Positions 1-61,073 of a DNA stretch of 64,000 nt are shown one piece after another; positions within the stretch are counted from its first letter, which is position 1; each line of letters begins with the position of its first letter. The stretch spans positions 91,302,925-91,366,924 of the forward strand of contig OW240921.1 of NCBI GenBank assembly GCA_933207985.1, in the 5' to 3' direction. The notes under the pieces are model-generated. The model was not told the origin of the DNA. It did no database searches and worked only from the letters and a program-made list of their open reading frames with translations. The DNA is from Pelobates cultripes. Taxonomy: Eukaryota > Chordata > Amphibia > Anura > Pelobatidae. Made by a program: the position numbers and the translations under genes.

Positions 1-3000
1 ATAGGGGGGTGACTGTCATGGTTACATTAAATGCAGGAGATATTCTGCAGGATGGAGGGGGTGGCTGTCATGGACACGTTAAAATGCAGGAGATATTCTG
101 CAGAATGGAGGGAGGGCTGGCTGTCATGGTTACATTAAATGCAGGAGATATTCTGCAGGATGGGGGGTGGCTGTCATGGTCACATTAAATGCAGGAGATA
201 TACTGCAGGATGGGGGGGCTGTCATGGTTACATTAAATGCAGGAGATATTCTGCAAGATGGAGGTGGCTGTCATGGTTACATTAAATGCAGGAGATATTC
301 TGCAGGATGGAGGTGGCTGTCATGGTCACATTAAATGCAGGAGATATTCTGCAGGATGGAGGTGGTGGCTGTCATGGTCACATTAAATGCAGGAGATATT
401 CTGCAGGATGGAGGTGGTGGCTGTCATGGTCACATTAAATGCAGGAGATATTCTGCAGGATGGAGGTGGTGGCTGTCATGGTTACATTAAATGCAGGAGA
501 TATTCTGCAGGATGGAGGTGGCTGTCATGGTTACATTAAATGCAGGAGATATTCTGCAGGATGGAGGTGGCTGGTCATGGTTACTGTCATGGTTACATTA
601 AATGCAGGAGATATTCTGCAGGGTGGAGGTGGCTGTCATGGTTACATTAAATGGAGGAGATATTCTGCAGGATGGAGGTGGTGGCTGTCATGGTTACATT
701 AAATGCAGGAGATATTCTGCAGGATGGAGGGGGTGGCTGTCATGGTCACATTAAATGCAGGAGATATTCTGCAGGATGGAGGGGGTGGCTGTCATGGTCA
801 CATTAAATGCAGGAGATATTCTGCAGGGTGGAGGTGACTGTCATGGTTACATTAAATGCAGGAGATATTCTGCAGGATGGAGGTGGCTGTCATGGTCACA
901 TTAAATGCAGGAGATATTCTGCAGGATGGGGGGAGGTGGTTGTCATGGTTACATTACATGCAGGAGATATTCTGCAGGATGGGGGGGGTGGCTGTCATGG
1001 TTACATTAAATGCAGGAGATATACTGCAGGATGGGGGTGGCTGTCATGGTCACATTAAATGCAGGAGATATTCTGCAGGATGGAGGCGTTGGCTGTCATG
1101 GTCACATTAAATGCAGGAGATATTCTGCAGGATGGAGAGGGTGGCTGTCATGGTCACATTAAATGCAGGAGATATTCTGCAGGATGGTGAGGTGGCTGTC
1201 ATGATCACATTAAATGCAGGAGATGTTTCCAGGATGGGGTATCTGTCATTATAATATTAAATGCAGGAGTCACTGGTCACTGCAGTATGGGTGGGTGGCT
1301 GTCATGGTCACATTAAATGCAGACAATGTTTGCAGAATTGAGGTGGCTGTCATGATCACATTAAATGCAGGAGTTACTATGCAGGATGGGGGTGGCTGAC
1401 ATAGTTCCATTCAGTGCAGGAGATGTCTGCAGGATTGGGGTGGCGGTCATGGTTACATTAAATGCAGGAGATGTCTGCAACATGGGGTGGCTGTCTTGCT
1501 CAGATTAAATGCAGGAGATGTCTCAATGATGGGGGTGGCTGTCATGCTCACATTAAATACAGGAGATATACTGCAGGATGGGGGGGCTGTCATGGTTACA
1601 TTAAATGCAGGAGATATTCTGCAGGATGGAGGTGGCTGTCATGGTTACATTAAATGCAGGAGATATTCTGCAGGATGGAGGTGACTGTCATGGTCACATT
1701 AAATGCAGGAGATATTCTGCAGGATGGAGGTGGTGGCTGTCATGGTTACATTAAATGCAGGAGATATTCTGCAGGATGGAGGTGGTGGCTGTCATGGTTA
1801 CATTAAATGCAGGAGATATTCTGCAGGATGGAGGTGGCTGTCATGGTTACATTAAATGCAGGAGATATTCTGCAGGATGGAGGTGGCTGTCATGGTTACA
1901 TTAAATGCAGGAGATATTCTGCAGGATAGGGGGGTGACTGTCATGGTTACATTAAATGCAGGAGATATTCTGCAGGATGGAGGGGTGGCTGTCATGGTCA
2001 CATTAAATGCAGGAGATATACTGCAGGATGGGGGGGCTGTCATGGTTACATTAAATGCAGGAGATATTCTGCAAGATGGAGGTGGCTGTCATGGTTACAT
2101 TAAATGCAGGAGATATTCTGCAGGATGGAGGTGGCTGTCATGGTCACATTAAATGCAGGAGATATTCTGCAGGATGGAGGTGGTGGCTGTCATGGTCACA
2201 TTAAATGCAGGAGATATTCTGCAGGATGGAGGTGGTGGCTGTCATGGTCACATTAAATGCAGGAGATATTCTGCAGGATGGAGGTGGTGGCTGTCATGGT
2301 CACATTAAATGCAGGAGATATACTGCAGGATTGAGGTGGCTGTCATGGTTACATTAAATGCAGGAGATATTCTGCAGGATGGAGGTGGCTGTCATGGTTA
2401 CATTAAATGCAGGAGATATTCTGCAGGGTGGAGGTGGCTGTCATGGTTACATTAAATGCAGGATGGAGGGGGCTGTCATGGTTACATTAAATGCAGGAGA
2501 TATTCTGCAGGATGGAGGGGGTGGCTGTCATGGTTACATTAAATGCAGGAGATATTCTGCAGGATGGAGGGGGTGGCTGTCATGGTTACATTAAATGCAG
2601 GAGATATTCTGCAGGATGGAGGGGGTGGCTGTCATGGTTACATTAAATGCAGGAGATATTCTGCAGGGTGGAGGTGACTGTCATGGTTACATTAAATGCA
2701 GGAGATATTCTGCAGGATGGAGGGGGTGGCTGTCATGGTCACATTAAATGCAGGAGATATTCTGCAGGATGGAGGGGGTGGCTGTCATGGTTACATTAAA
2801 TGCAGGAGATATTCTGCAGGATGGTGGTGGCTGTCATGGTTACATTAAATGCAGGAGATATTCTGCAGGATGGAGGGGGTGGCTGTCATGGTCACATTAA
2901 ATGCAGGAGATATTCTGCAGGATGGAGGGGGTGGCTGTCATGGTTACATTAAATGCAGGAGATATTCTGCAGGATGGTGGTGGCTGTCATGGTTACATTA

Positions 3001-4130
3001 AATGCAGGAGATATTCTGCAGGATGGAGGTGGCTGTCATGGTTACATTAAATGCAGGAGATATTCTGCAGGATGGAGGTGGCTGTCATGGTCACATTAAA
3101 AGCAGGAGATATTCTGCAGGATGGGGGGGAGGTGGTTGTCATGGTTACATTACATGCAGGAGATATTCTGCAGGATGGGGGGGTGGCTGTCATGGTTACA
3201 TTAAATGCAGGAGGTATTCTGCAGGATGGAGGGGATGGCTGTCATGGTCACATTAAATGCAGGAGATATTCTGCAGGATGGAGGTGGCTGTCATGGTTAC
3301 ATTAAATGCAGGAAATATTCTGCAGGATGGGGGGCTGTCATGGTTACATTAAAAGTAGGAGATATTCTGCAGGATGGAGGGGGTGGCTGTCATGGTTACA
3401 TTAAATGCAGGAGATATTCTGCAGGATGGGGGGCTGTCATGGTTACATTAAATGCAGGAAATATTCTGCAGGATGGTGGTGGCTGTCATGGTCACATTAA
3501 ATGCAGGAGATATTCTGCAGGATGGTGGTGGCTGTCATGGTCACATTAAATGCAGGAGATATTCTGCAGGATGGTGGTGGCTGTCATGGTCACATTAAAT
3601 GCAGGAGATATTCTGCAGGATGGAGGTGGCTGTCATGGTTACATTAAATGCAGGAGATATTCTGCAGGATGGAGGGGGTGGCTGTCATGGTCACATTAAA
3701 TGCAGGATGGAGAGGGTGGCTGTCATGGTCACATTAAATGCAGGAGATATTCTGCAGGATGGTGAGGTGGCTGTCATGATCACATTAAATGCAGGAGTCA
3801 CTGGTCACTGCAGTATGGGTGGGTGGCTGTCATGGTCACATTAAATGCAGACAATGTTTGCAGAATTGAGGTGGCTGTCATGATCACATTAAATGCAGGA
3901 GTTACTATGCAGGATGGGGGTGGCTGACATAGTTCCATTCAGTGCAGGAGATGTCTGCAGGATTGGGGTGGCGGTCATGGTTACATTAAATGCAGGAGAT
4001 GTCTGCAACATGGGGTGGCTGTCTTGCTCAGATTAAATGCAGGAGATGTCTCAATGATGGGGGTGGCTGTCATGCTCACATTAAATGCAAGAGATATTCT
4101 GCAGGATGGCGTGGCTGTCATTTTAATACC
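1..4130. repeat. 49-bp minisatellite array (about 80 copies)
   Basis: A tandem array fills the first 4.1 kb. The unit is about 49 bp (46 to 55 bp) and carries GGCTGTCATGG followed by ACATTAAATGCAGGAGATAT and TCTGCAGGATGG. Copies differ mainly in the length of the G-rich joint and in GGTTAC versus GGTCAC. More diverged copies at about 1214-1560 recur as a block at about 3795-4088. The period is not a multiple of three, so the short open frames here are repeat peptides rather than genes. The array continues off the left edge of the window, so its true size is unknown. Confidence 0.97.
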
Positions 4131-4510
4131 AAGTGACCTTGGGTGGTGGTACAGAACATCATGGGAAATATAGTCCAAAAAAGCTGCAGTGTCAACGGGT
4201 AAATAGCATTGCCCCATGTTTGAGCGGGTGGCAGTTCTTGACCTCTGGTTCTGTATATGTACTGTATTTTGCAAATGCTGTTTCTCAATATATTGACAAG
4301 TTACAGGAGGCTGCTCTTTGCAAAAACTCAGGGTTGAAAAGAGTGTGATTGTAATTTTGCATTGTGTATGGCTCAACACACAAAAACAATTTCCTTTCAA
4401 AAGGTCTAGACTCTACATCTCCTGTAATACTTTAACAGCCATCATGCTGGCAAAGCATCTTGGGCAATGTAGTCCACAACATCTGGAGTGCCAAAGGTTG
4501 CCTACCTCTG
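4131..4510. mobile_element. hAT-like element, right end only
   Basis: The non-tandem tail after the minisatellite ends in AGGTTGCCTACCTCTG (4495-4510). This is nearly the same as the right terminal inverted repeat of the complete hAT element at 13935-14656. Just inside it lies CATCTTGGGCAATGTAGTCC, a kind of subterminal text common in such elements. The matching left end (CAGAGGTAGGCAACCT) is not in the window, so the left border would lie beyond the minisatellite. The family call rests on the terminal motif alone. Confidence 0.5.
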
Positions 4511-5211
4511 TCCTAGAATTACATATTTCAGTGATGTGAGGGATAGGTAAAAGTAGATATGTTGTAGAAGAATAGAACACCACTTCTTCTTTTGTCTATT
4601 ACAAGCTTCCTATGAAAACCTATTTTTCCTTAAAAGTATTTTTGGGGTTTTGTTAAACTAAGAATAACATTATATTAATGTTTGAAAGCCTCTGAGGCCG
4701 AGCCATATATACTCATTCTGATCATATAGACGTCATGGAGTTTTTATCTTGTGGTTTTATTTATTTGTTTATTTATTGCTATAATTTTGCTTATAAGTAG
4801 TATAACACATAAGCAGTTTAAGCTTTGATAAATTATTTATCCCAAATATTAGTGTAGCCAAGGTTATCCTATGACAACCTATGTCACACAATCTCCAACT
4901 TGACTACAGTCACATTTTATATATATTTTTCTAAATTTTACAGTTTAGTTTTATTGTTAATAACCCCCCTAATTGCATTACAAGCAAGATTTTACTATTT
5001 TCACCTTGTACTGCTGTTCTCATCTATAATTATCCTTCCATCAATGTGTTTTTCATACTGCTATTATATTATAGCATTTGTTTGTACACTAATGCTTTTA
5101 AAATATTCACTAAATGTGTCACTAACCACCTGTGGTTTTTATACTGAACTGTAGTCACCAGGATTTTTTTTTTTTTTTTTTATATTATTATTATTATTAT
5201 TATAAATACTA
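4511..5211. other. AT-rich 5' flank, no gene recognised
   Basis: This stretch is AT-rich, with a T run and an ATT triplet run at about 5165-5205. I see no CpG-rich promoter, no convincing exon and no recognised repeat family. The 84-codon open frame at 4900-5154 is low-complexity hydrophobic sequence from AT-rich DNA and is not called. Confidence 0.5.
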
Positions 5212-5797
5212 TTAAAGGGTCACTACACTGCCCAATTACAGAAAATACTATTTAGTAAATATATCGGCATTAAAAAACATGAATGCATTTTAAATATGCA
5301 TTTTGTATTAGAGGTTTATCTTAAAACGGCTTGCAAACGCTGCAGATTTCTTGTCTGCAGCCTATGCAAGTCCTCACCTTCTTACTCAGCCCAGACTTTG
5401 TGTTTGCCCAATCACAGACTTCCCAATTCAGCTCAATGAGAAGTCTTTGCAAGGCAGGTGCTCTGGGCAATTGATGGGGTGGCTAATGAGCCTGAGTGGC
5501 GAGCATATTTGGCCCTCCCCATAGGAAAGCATTAAATCAATGCCTTCATCTGGGGATTGTTACTGATGCTGAATGTTTTCAAGCAGAGTGTAAGGACGTC
5601 CAGCGTCAGGCGATCTAAAGTCCAGTAAATCTGGTAGACAGCCACTAGAGGCTGTGTTAGTCCTGCAATGCAAACATTGTAGTTCCTATAAAACTGCAGT
5701 GTTTTACATCGTAGGACTAAGGGGCACAGGGACACTGCACACAGATCACTTCAATTAGATTAAGTGGTCTTGGGTGTCTATAGTGTTACTTGTTTAA
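5212..5797. mobile_element. T2-like MITE (TTAA ends), diverged
   Basis: The left end TTAAAGGGTCACTAC (5212) and the right end TATAGTGTTACTTGTTTAA (to 5797) form imperfect inverted termini bounded by TTAA. TTAAAGG ends with a TTAA duplication are the published hallmark of Xenopus T2-family MITEs. The interior (GGCTTGCAAACGCTGCAG, around 5330) matches the split MITE whose right half is at about 47649-47935. Confidence 0.6.
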
Positions 5798-6003
5798 TTT
5801 GCTACTTGCCTTTCTAGTGCTCACCTCACTCTCTAAGTGTCCCACCTACATTTGTTGATGTTGTAGGCTTCTCCATGTATCAAAAGCAATCCACTCTACA
5901 AATTCATTCAAAATATTGTGTTTGTGTATTTATATACTATATTTAAAATTTTATTTGCCTTTTTCGGGTTTTAATATAACAAATGTATTGTGTTTTGTTG
6001 CAG

Positions 6004-6059
6004 TTACTCATATGAAACATTCAAACACCTTGCAAGATATATTGGTACAGCTTTAAGAA
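6004..6059 (+). other. zbtb40: zbtb40 5' UTR part of first coding exon
   Basis: A good acceptor (TGTTTTGTTGCAG ending at 6003) precedes the start codon by 56 bases. The start codon therefore lies in an internal exon, and at least one non-coding exon lies upstream. I could not locate that exon or a promoter in 1-6003. Confidence 0.65.
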
Positions 6060-54750
<48,691 letters not shown>

Positions 54751-56441
54751 AATGTATACAGGACACCGATATGAATTTTCCCAACTTTGGATTTTTTTGC
54801 TGGTTGTAAATTAGGACAGCTTTTATACCATTTGCAATATCAGTTTTATTTTTGACACTATATTTTCTTCCTAGTGTAGTGTGTTTTTTTATTTTTGTTT
54901 GGTTTTTTTGCTTTTTTCTTCCACTTCTCCCCTGCAATCTTCTTCTTAAAGGGAAATTGTCATTATTTTTACGGTTTTACATGCCTTTTGAAAAACGGCC
55001 TTAAAAATGTAGTGCAGCTTTTTGTGTAACATTGGTGAACATTTACATAATGTGCTATTTTTGAATTCTGAGTTCTTCAAGTTAAGGTTTTTGTGTCTTG
55101 TTAACTTCCTCCACTCTCAATAAGTCTTATACATCAATCATTTGCAAATTTCTGTATAGTACTTTAGAACCAGAATATTTCTATCTATTTATTTTTATTC
55201 TTGTTCTACAGCTGACAAAGGTGCAGTATTTAAGGATGTCTGTTTCGGTAACCTGTATTTTCTCTGCCGAGTAGTGCTATTATGTTGACACCTTTTCCAT
55301 AATAAGCTAAGTAAACAAGTTTGCCTGGGCTAAGAATAATTATCTAGTAATGTTAAGTGTTTCCAAAGGTCCCTCTCAAGCATAGAGCGTGATGAGAACA
55401 ATGTAAAATGGTTTGAATGCATATGTGATCTGATTAATCCTAGCAGCATGCCTTCAACTCGGGCTGTCCGTTTCCTGTTGAGTGTCCCATATATGCTTAG
55501 TTAGTGGATATCCAACTCAAATTAAAAATTCAAAGCTCCTCGAAGAATAAGGATTTCAGGAAACATGTCTACACACCTTAAAAAAAAAAAAAAAAAGTCT
55601 GTATCAGCGTTTACAGCATCACAAGAGTATGCGGTCTATTTAAAAACAAGATGTAAATGTACACACAAACTCAACGGTCTCTAAAATTCAAGTATGAAAA
55701 TATACACTTTCCACTTCTCAGATACTTAAGCACTAAACACAACCCACACAAGAAAACTTATTTTATTTTATTTTATGGGCCAGGCTGCGGTGCTTATCAA
55801 CTTGAATAAAAGGGGCATACAATCCAAATATTATTAACAAATTAAAATTTTTAGTTAACTTTAATAAACACCAATGCCAGTCAGTCATAGCTAACCTGAC
55901 CGCCTTTAAAGTATATCCTGTACTATTAAGCATTTGTCCCTTCAATACCCCCAACACTAATGAAACCACAAGGGAAAGGAAAGCCAGGTCCGCCATCGCT
56001 GTTTATATCTTCTTAAAAGTCCAGCCGTGGTGACAGAATTGCACTTGTGTCAGGCCCCTTTATAATCATACAATCCCACTATTTAGCACTTTTGATACCG
56101 CCAACCAATCTCTGGATAGTCACCTGGTAACAGACTGGTCACTGGAATGTGCCCACAGACTAGCCACCCCATAGAAAATTATTTCTATCCTACCTAGCAA
56201 CTTCCTAAATGAAACTCCGCTAGAATACTACCTAGAGATAACGTGACCCCCATTTTAACTCTTTCTTGCTACCATACATGTTCTGCCACAGTGCTTAATG
56301 CCGTGGCTTTTTTATTATATTTTTAAAGGTCAGCTCTGTTTTATCTTAAATGGGAACTGTCACTTGTCAGTTTTTTTTTTTGTTTTTTTTTTTGTTTTAT
56401 TGTAAGGTTTACTCATACCTATATGTATTTGAGAAAATAAA
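54751..56441 (+). other. zbtb40: probable zbtb40 3' UTR
   Basis: AT-rich sequence directly after the stop. The first clear AATAAA signals that I marked are at 56436-56441 and 58883-58888, and either could end the transcript. A T/G-rich stretch lies upstream of the first. The end is uncertain without transcripts. Confidence 0.45.
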
Positions 56442-56989
56442 ATTAGATGAAGGAATCCGCAACACTTTGTCCTGCGATAGGGTGCCTCCATCATAGCTGC
56501 CTGTTATTCGTACTTACAAGCTCTCTCTTTAGTCAGCATAGAGAAACAGTGGAAGAGTGGAAAAGAAACGTTTCGATTTATTTTTATATTTACCTTGTGT
56601 GAACGGGATTATGGTGTCATTTGCTAAATCTTTAGTGTAAATGAAGACCAAAAAAAAAAAAGAGCATCTCATAAAAAGAAAAAAGTTAACACTCTTAACA
56701 GGTGATTTTCAGTGTTTTATTCAATTGAGCAGACTCCAGACAAGTTACAGTTCCCCTTTAAGTACAAAATGTATCTATTGATGACATGTCTTCATTTTTT
56801 TTAGTTATATACCATAGCTTCCATTCCTTGTTGAGACAAATTCAGTGATTGAAACTATGGTATCCCTGTTTGACAAATGTGTACACAATGCAGCTGTTCA
56901 TGTATTCTAATTTACTTTAAACCAAACTGAGCCCATTTTAACCCATAAGAGAACCAACCTCCAGCTTCTATTTGAGTGGTTTTCATTAT
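56442..56989. other. 3' flank: nothing recognised
   Basis: AT-rich, possibly still 3' UTR. No gene. Confidence 0.4.
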
Positions 56990-57468
56990 TTAAAGGGACA
57001 CTATAGGCACCCAGATCACTTCAGCTCATTGACGGGGTCTGGATGCACTGTCCCAGTCCCCTTAACCCTGCACTGGTAATTATTGCAGTTTTTGAGAAAC
57101 CTTGGAGGGTTAACTCCACATCTAGTCTCTGGTAGTCTCTACAAGACACAACTGACGCTGGACGTCCTCACGCTGTGCATGAGGACATCTAGCGTCACCC
57201 AAAACTCTGTTGGGAAATATTGTGTAATGCTTTCCTATGGGATTCTGGGTGAAGTCCTTATGCGAGTTATGTGCAGGCACATCAGGTGTCATGTGTGTAT
57301 GTGTCCATCCCGCTGGCTGATGGAAAAGGAGGAACATCGGCACTGGAATCAGGTGACAGAAGGGGTTTTTAACCCCTTCTTCACCACTGGGGAGGGGGGG
57401 GGACAGTATTGGTAGCTATCGTGATAGGAAAACACCTTTATTTTCCTAGCACTATAGTTTCCCTTTAA
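56990..57468. mobile_element. T2-type MITE, complete
   Basis: Left end TTAAAGGGACACTATAGGCA, right end GCACTATAGTTTCCCTTTAA, TTAA at both borders. Same subfamily as 16749-17231. Confidence 0.92.
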
Positions 57469-58965
57469 GTATATTGGCTTTTTTAACTGCTTTTTCACAC
57501 TGTACTTGTCTTACTCAAATCTATAACGTTATTGAACGTGTGCATGTGATGACATACACATATCCTTATTTAATTCATAGAAAAAACAAATGGACCAGAA
57601 GGAGTGACACAGAGATATGCCACTTCCTTGTAGATACATTATCTTTAGAATATAAATTAAAAGGAGGGCTTAGTCCACCCCGTCTGGTATACCCTGTGCC
57701 TGTTCATTGTTGTGCTTTGCTAGCAGTGTTCATTCTGTGTGTGAGATACTGCTGGAAAAAAAAATTCCCACCGTTTTTTGTTTTTTTTTGGAAACCTCAG
57801 TAAGACATGTTTCCAGGCTGTCTACTATCCATAAAAGCATCTATTTTTTAACATTAGTAACCCAAAGAAATCTCAAGCAAAAATATAGATAAATATAGTT
57901 AAATTAGCAACATTAGTATATTCTAAACACTTACAAATGTAACATTGAATTTCTGTCTTGTGTTCATATATCTAAGATTCATATAGCATCTTCCTGTGGA
58001 AGACATTGAGCAAAATCATTTTCTATAACTTTGAGTCCAGATCTACTATTATAGTTAGCTATATTTGAAATTGATAATCTAGCAGTCACAGTGAGATGGA
58101 ATGTGGATATTTAAATTTTTTTTGTTATACTAATCCGAATCATACATCACACGTGTATGAATTAATTTGAGGGACGGGGGAATATGTTTTTACTTTTAGG
58201 AATATGATTAAAATAATTTCTGGCTCTGAGTTTTTGGGGGTTTTTTCCTTAGAAGAAACAAATTATTAGTTTAATATGTAAAGTAAATTAATAAAACCAA
58301 ACTTTATACATGTATATCCCTTAATCTAAAAGTTCGATATTGTGCTCAGGCCATTCTAAAGTCTGTGCTGTCTGCATCTTACCAGAAATTGATGCTACTA
58401 ATATACCACTTATTGTTCATAGATATGTTTAATCCAAAGATTAGATTTTTATTCAAGTTTGAGAAGTTTTGTTTTTGAATAAAAACTGCTCAGTTCTTGC
58501 ACTTCCTCTCCCCCCTCAAAAAACAAAAAAACAAAATCAGATGTCATCCACAGAAGAAAAAGAATCACAAATACATATATTTACCAGGTTTAATTGTGTA
58601 CATGCACTTGTACGCATGAATACAGAGGCAAAAAAATGACTAAATATTTCTATACTACCTTGAAATATATATACTTTAAGTACAGATGTGTTATTAAAGG
58701 CTCACCTTTCCTGTGCACCCTCATGTGGTCAAGCTAATTTCTCCTAATATTGTAATTTAACTTATTAAAGTTTATATGTTTTCAATTAAGAAAAGAAAAA
58801 CTTGATGTGTTTGTTTTGTGTTACTTTTTTTTTTTTTTTTTTTAAGTTGTCACAATTTACACTATGAAATCTCTATGGCTTGAATAAAACTGTATGTTTT
58901 AGCTAATCCACTCCATATGCTTTTATAACTGTACAAAGTTTATTTAAAGTAGACTTGTCACTTTA
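57469..58965. other. 3' flank: nothing recognised
   Basis: AT-rich with homopolymer runs (T run at 58827-58844). AATAAA at 58883-58888. No gene or recognised repeat. Confidence 0.45.
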
Positions 58966-59424
58966 TTAAAGGAGTACTTCAAGCACCATAACCATCACAG
59001 CATGTAGTAGTAGTTTTGATGCCATGATTTCTACTCCCCCGCCCCCCCAAATCCCCCCCAAAGTAAGCAGCCAATCTGTTGCAGATTGGCTCAATGTTTT
59101 ACCATGCAGTCTGGTGGGTGCTGCTCCTTGCCTCCACTACTTGTCAGACAGCCTTAAGCTCTTATGCAGGGTCTTCTATTCGCTCTCCTTGACTAAGATC
59201 TGCAGTGCAGGTCCAGCTTATTGATTGAGAGTGTCACCACTGGGCTAAGCTCAGACAGAAAGCCAGAAGTGCTGTCTCTGATGTTGTGGAGGTGATTTAC
59301 CCCATAAAGAACGGTTTTAAAATTGTCTTACTACTCAAAATGGTGGAGGGGCACCAGGGCACCTTTGGAACTCCTGCACACCAAACACACTGTACTAGTT
59401 ATGGTGCTTGGTGTTTGCCTTTAA
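58966..59424. mobile_element. T2-type MITE, complete ('caccataa' subfamily)
   Basis: Left TTAAAGGAGTACTTCAAGCA, right GGTGCTTGGTGTTTGCCTTTAA (tail to 59424), TTAA at both borders. The ATGGTGCTTG at the right is the complement of CAAGCACCAT at the left. Confidence 0.88.
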
Positions 59425-60094
59425 TGTATTTCGTATATTAACACTGTTGTGGGTACGGTGCATAAAGTGCTTTTTTTAAGACAAGCAGAACAAACCAGGA
59501 AATTGTAAAAGGCAACAGTAAAGTAAAGCTGGTCAACACCAGTATTTATAATGAGACAGCAAGACCAGGATGGACAGGTACACAGACTGGATCATGCCTT
59601 GGAGTAACGGTGTAATCACTATTGAGACTGGGTTTAAATACAAGCTTGGTAGGCTGATCTGCGAGTTAGGTAAAGGTATAAAAAGCATGGAAGTTAGACA
59701 TGATTGTCAATTAACTGATAGCAGAGAAAGTTGGTGGAAAGAAATTATACTTGGCTTCAACATATCACGGAGCATGCATGCCCTTACACGTCTAAAGCAG
59801 TTTCTTAAAGAGACACTCCAGACGCAATACAATTTTAATGTATTTGATAATTTTGCCTCACTGATTTTCAGTATTTTGTTTTACATGATGAGAGGTCTAG
59901 TTTTCTCACCACCACAAAAAAAAAAAAAAGCAGAATGCTGTACCGGTAACCTGTCTTCTTACTGCTTTTAATTCACAACCTAACTGCTGACAGAGAAACT
60001 ACAAACAGGTAAATGATATGTGTCCCTGGGTATCCTCTTCTACTCTAATGCAGGTTGCTCACTCATTGCTGCACATACATTTCATAAGGAAGTA
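59425..60094. other. intergenic: nothing recognised
   Basis: The open frame 59570-59971 has no family resemblance. The region could be a repeat of unknown type. Confidence 0.35.
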
Positions 60095-60732
60095 TGTGGC
60101 GGAACTACTACTCATTCGTATGGTTTTTTTCCCCGTGTTCACAAATCATGTTTGAGCTTGATTAGAAGATTGTGCTTGTCCAATTCGGAATGTAATAGAA
60201 ATGAGGCTTCGTTATTAATCTGTGGGTAAGTGTTGGTGTCTTTAATATGATACTGGAGCACCGGGGGCTTACTTGAGAGCTGAAGATTATTCCTATCAAA
60301 GGACACGTTATCTAGGAGGAAATCAGGACATAAGGCAAGTGAGAGTTAGTTTACACTAAATCCAGACTTCCAGGCCACTTGTGTGTGACTTCTCACACCT
60401 TCCAGAGTGGCTTAGTTGGGATCCCAGCTTCTGACCTCCCATGCAATCAAATTAGCCCCTTTTGAAAATGTATTTTTGGAGTGTTTTAGAATATTGTATA
60501 TTTTTCTGTAGAGGATCCTGGGAGGAAAGGCCCTATATTATTGTGTGGGAGACACCATGTAGGGGTCTGTGCATAAAAGCAATGTGTGTTCCAATAAACC
60601 TCAGTTGACTCACAGAACTAGGTTTTGTCTGGTTACTGGGGGAATGGATGTCTGTATGCTTTAATGGTTCCAGAGTGGCTGAAGAAAAGAATTAGCGGAG
60701 GTAACCAGTCGGGTTAACTGTGGTCCGCTACA
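60095..60732 (+). mobile_element. probable solo LTR of a retroelement
   Basis: 638 bp starting TGTGGCGGAAC and ending GTCCGCTACA, giving near-complementary TG...CA termini. It contains a TATA-like GCATAAAAG (about 60571) and AATAAA (60593-60598), followed by a GT-rich stretch, as expected for an LTR. Flanks AAGTA and AAATA form a 5-bp duplication with one mismatch. No internal coding region adjoins, so it is a solo LTR. I cannot say whether the parent was Ty3-like or an endogenous retrovirus. Confidence 0.65.
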
Positions 60733-61073
60733 AAATAATTTTCTGGAGTGACTAAGTAGGCAGGTTTATGCTGCAGCATGCAGCATATCTACAAAAAAAA
60801 GCACGAAAAAAAAGAAAAATATTGCATATTCCTAAAGTCTAAATCAAATACATTAAAGTTGTATTAGTGCTCCGAGTGTTCATCCATCTGTACATGCTAG
60901 AATGTAGGTAGGCTTCTAAGTATATACAAACCTAGCTATAGGCATAGAGATGGTCGTAGTCCGTCTTCACACACAAAGAAATGCAGTGCATCTATGTGTA
61001 ATGTAAGTGTGCGACAGTATTTTGAGATCCACATGTTACAAGTTTTTTAATTGTTAATGTACCTGTATTGTTA

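Noticed and set aside
439..3844. Many + strand open frames with repeated peptides such as VAVMVTLNAGDILQDGG
   Set aside because: They are translations of the 49-bp minisatellite. The unit shifts frame each copy, there is no gene context, and similar peptides appear in several frames.
1..4130. Regularly spaced repeats that could suggest a CRISPR array
   Set aside because: Units are head-to-tail with no unique spacers, and the locus is a vertebrate gene. It is a minisatellite.
59570..59971. 133-codon open frame as a possible small gene
   Set aside because: No recognisable domain, no promoter or splice evidence, and the ending is a Lys run from an A-tract.
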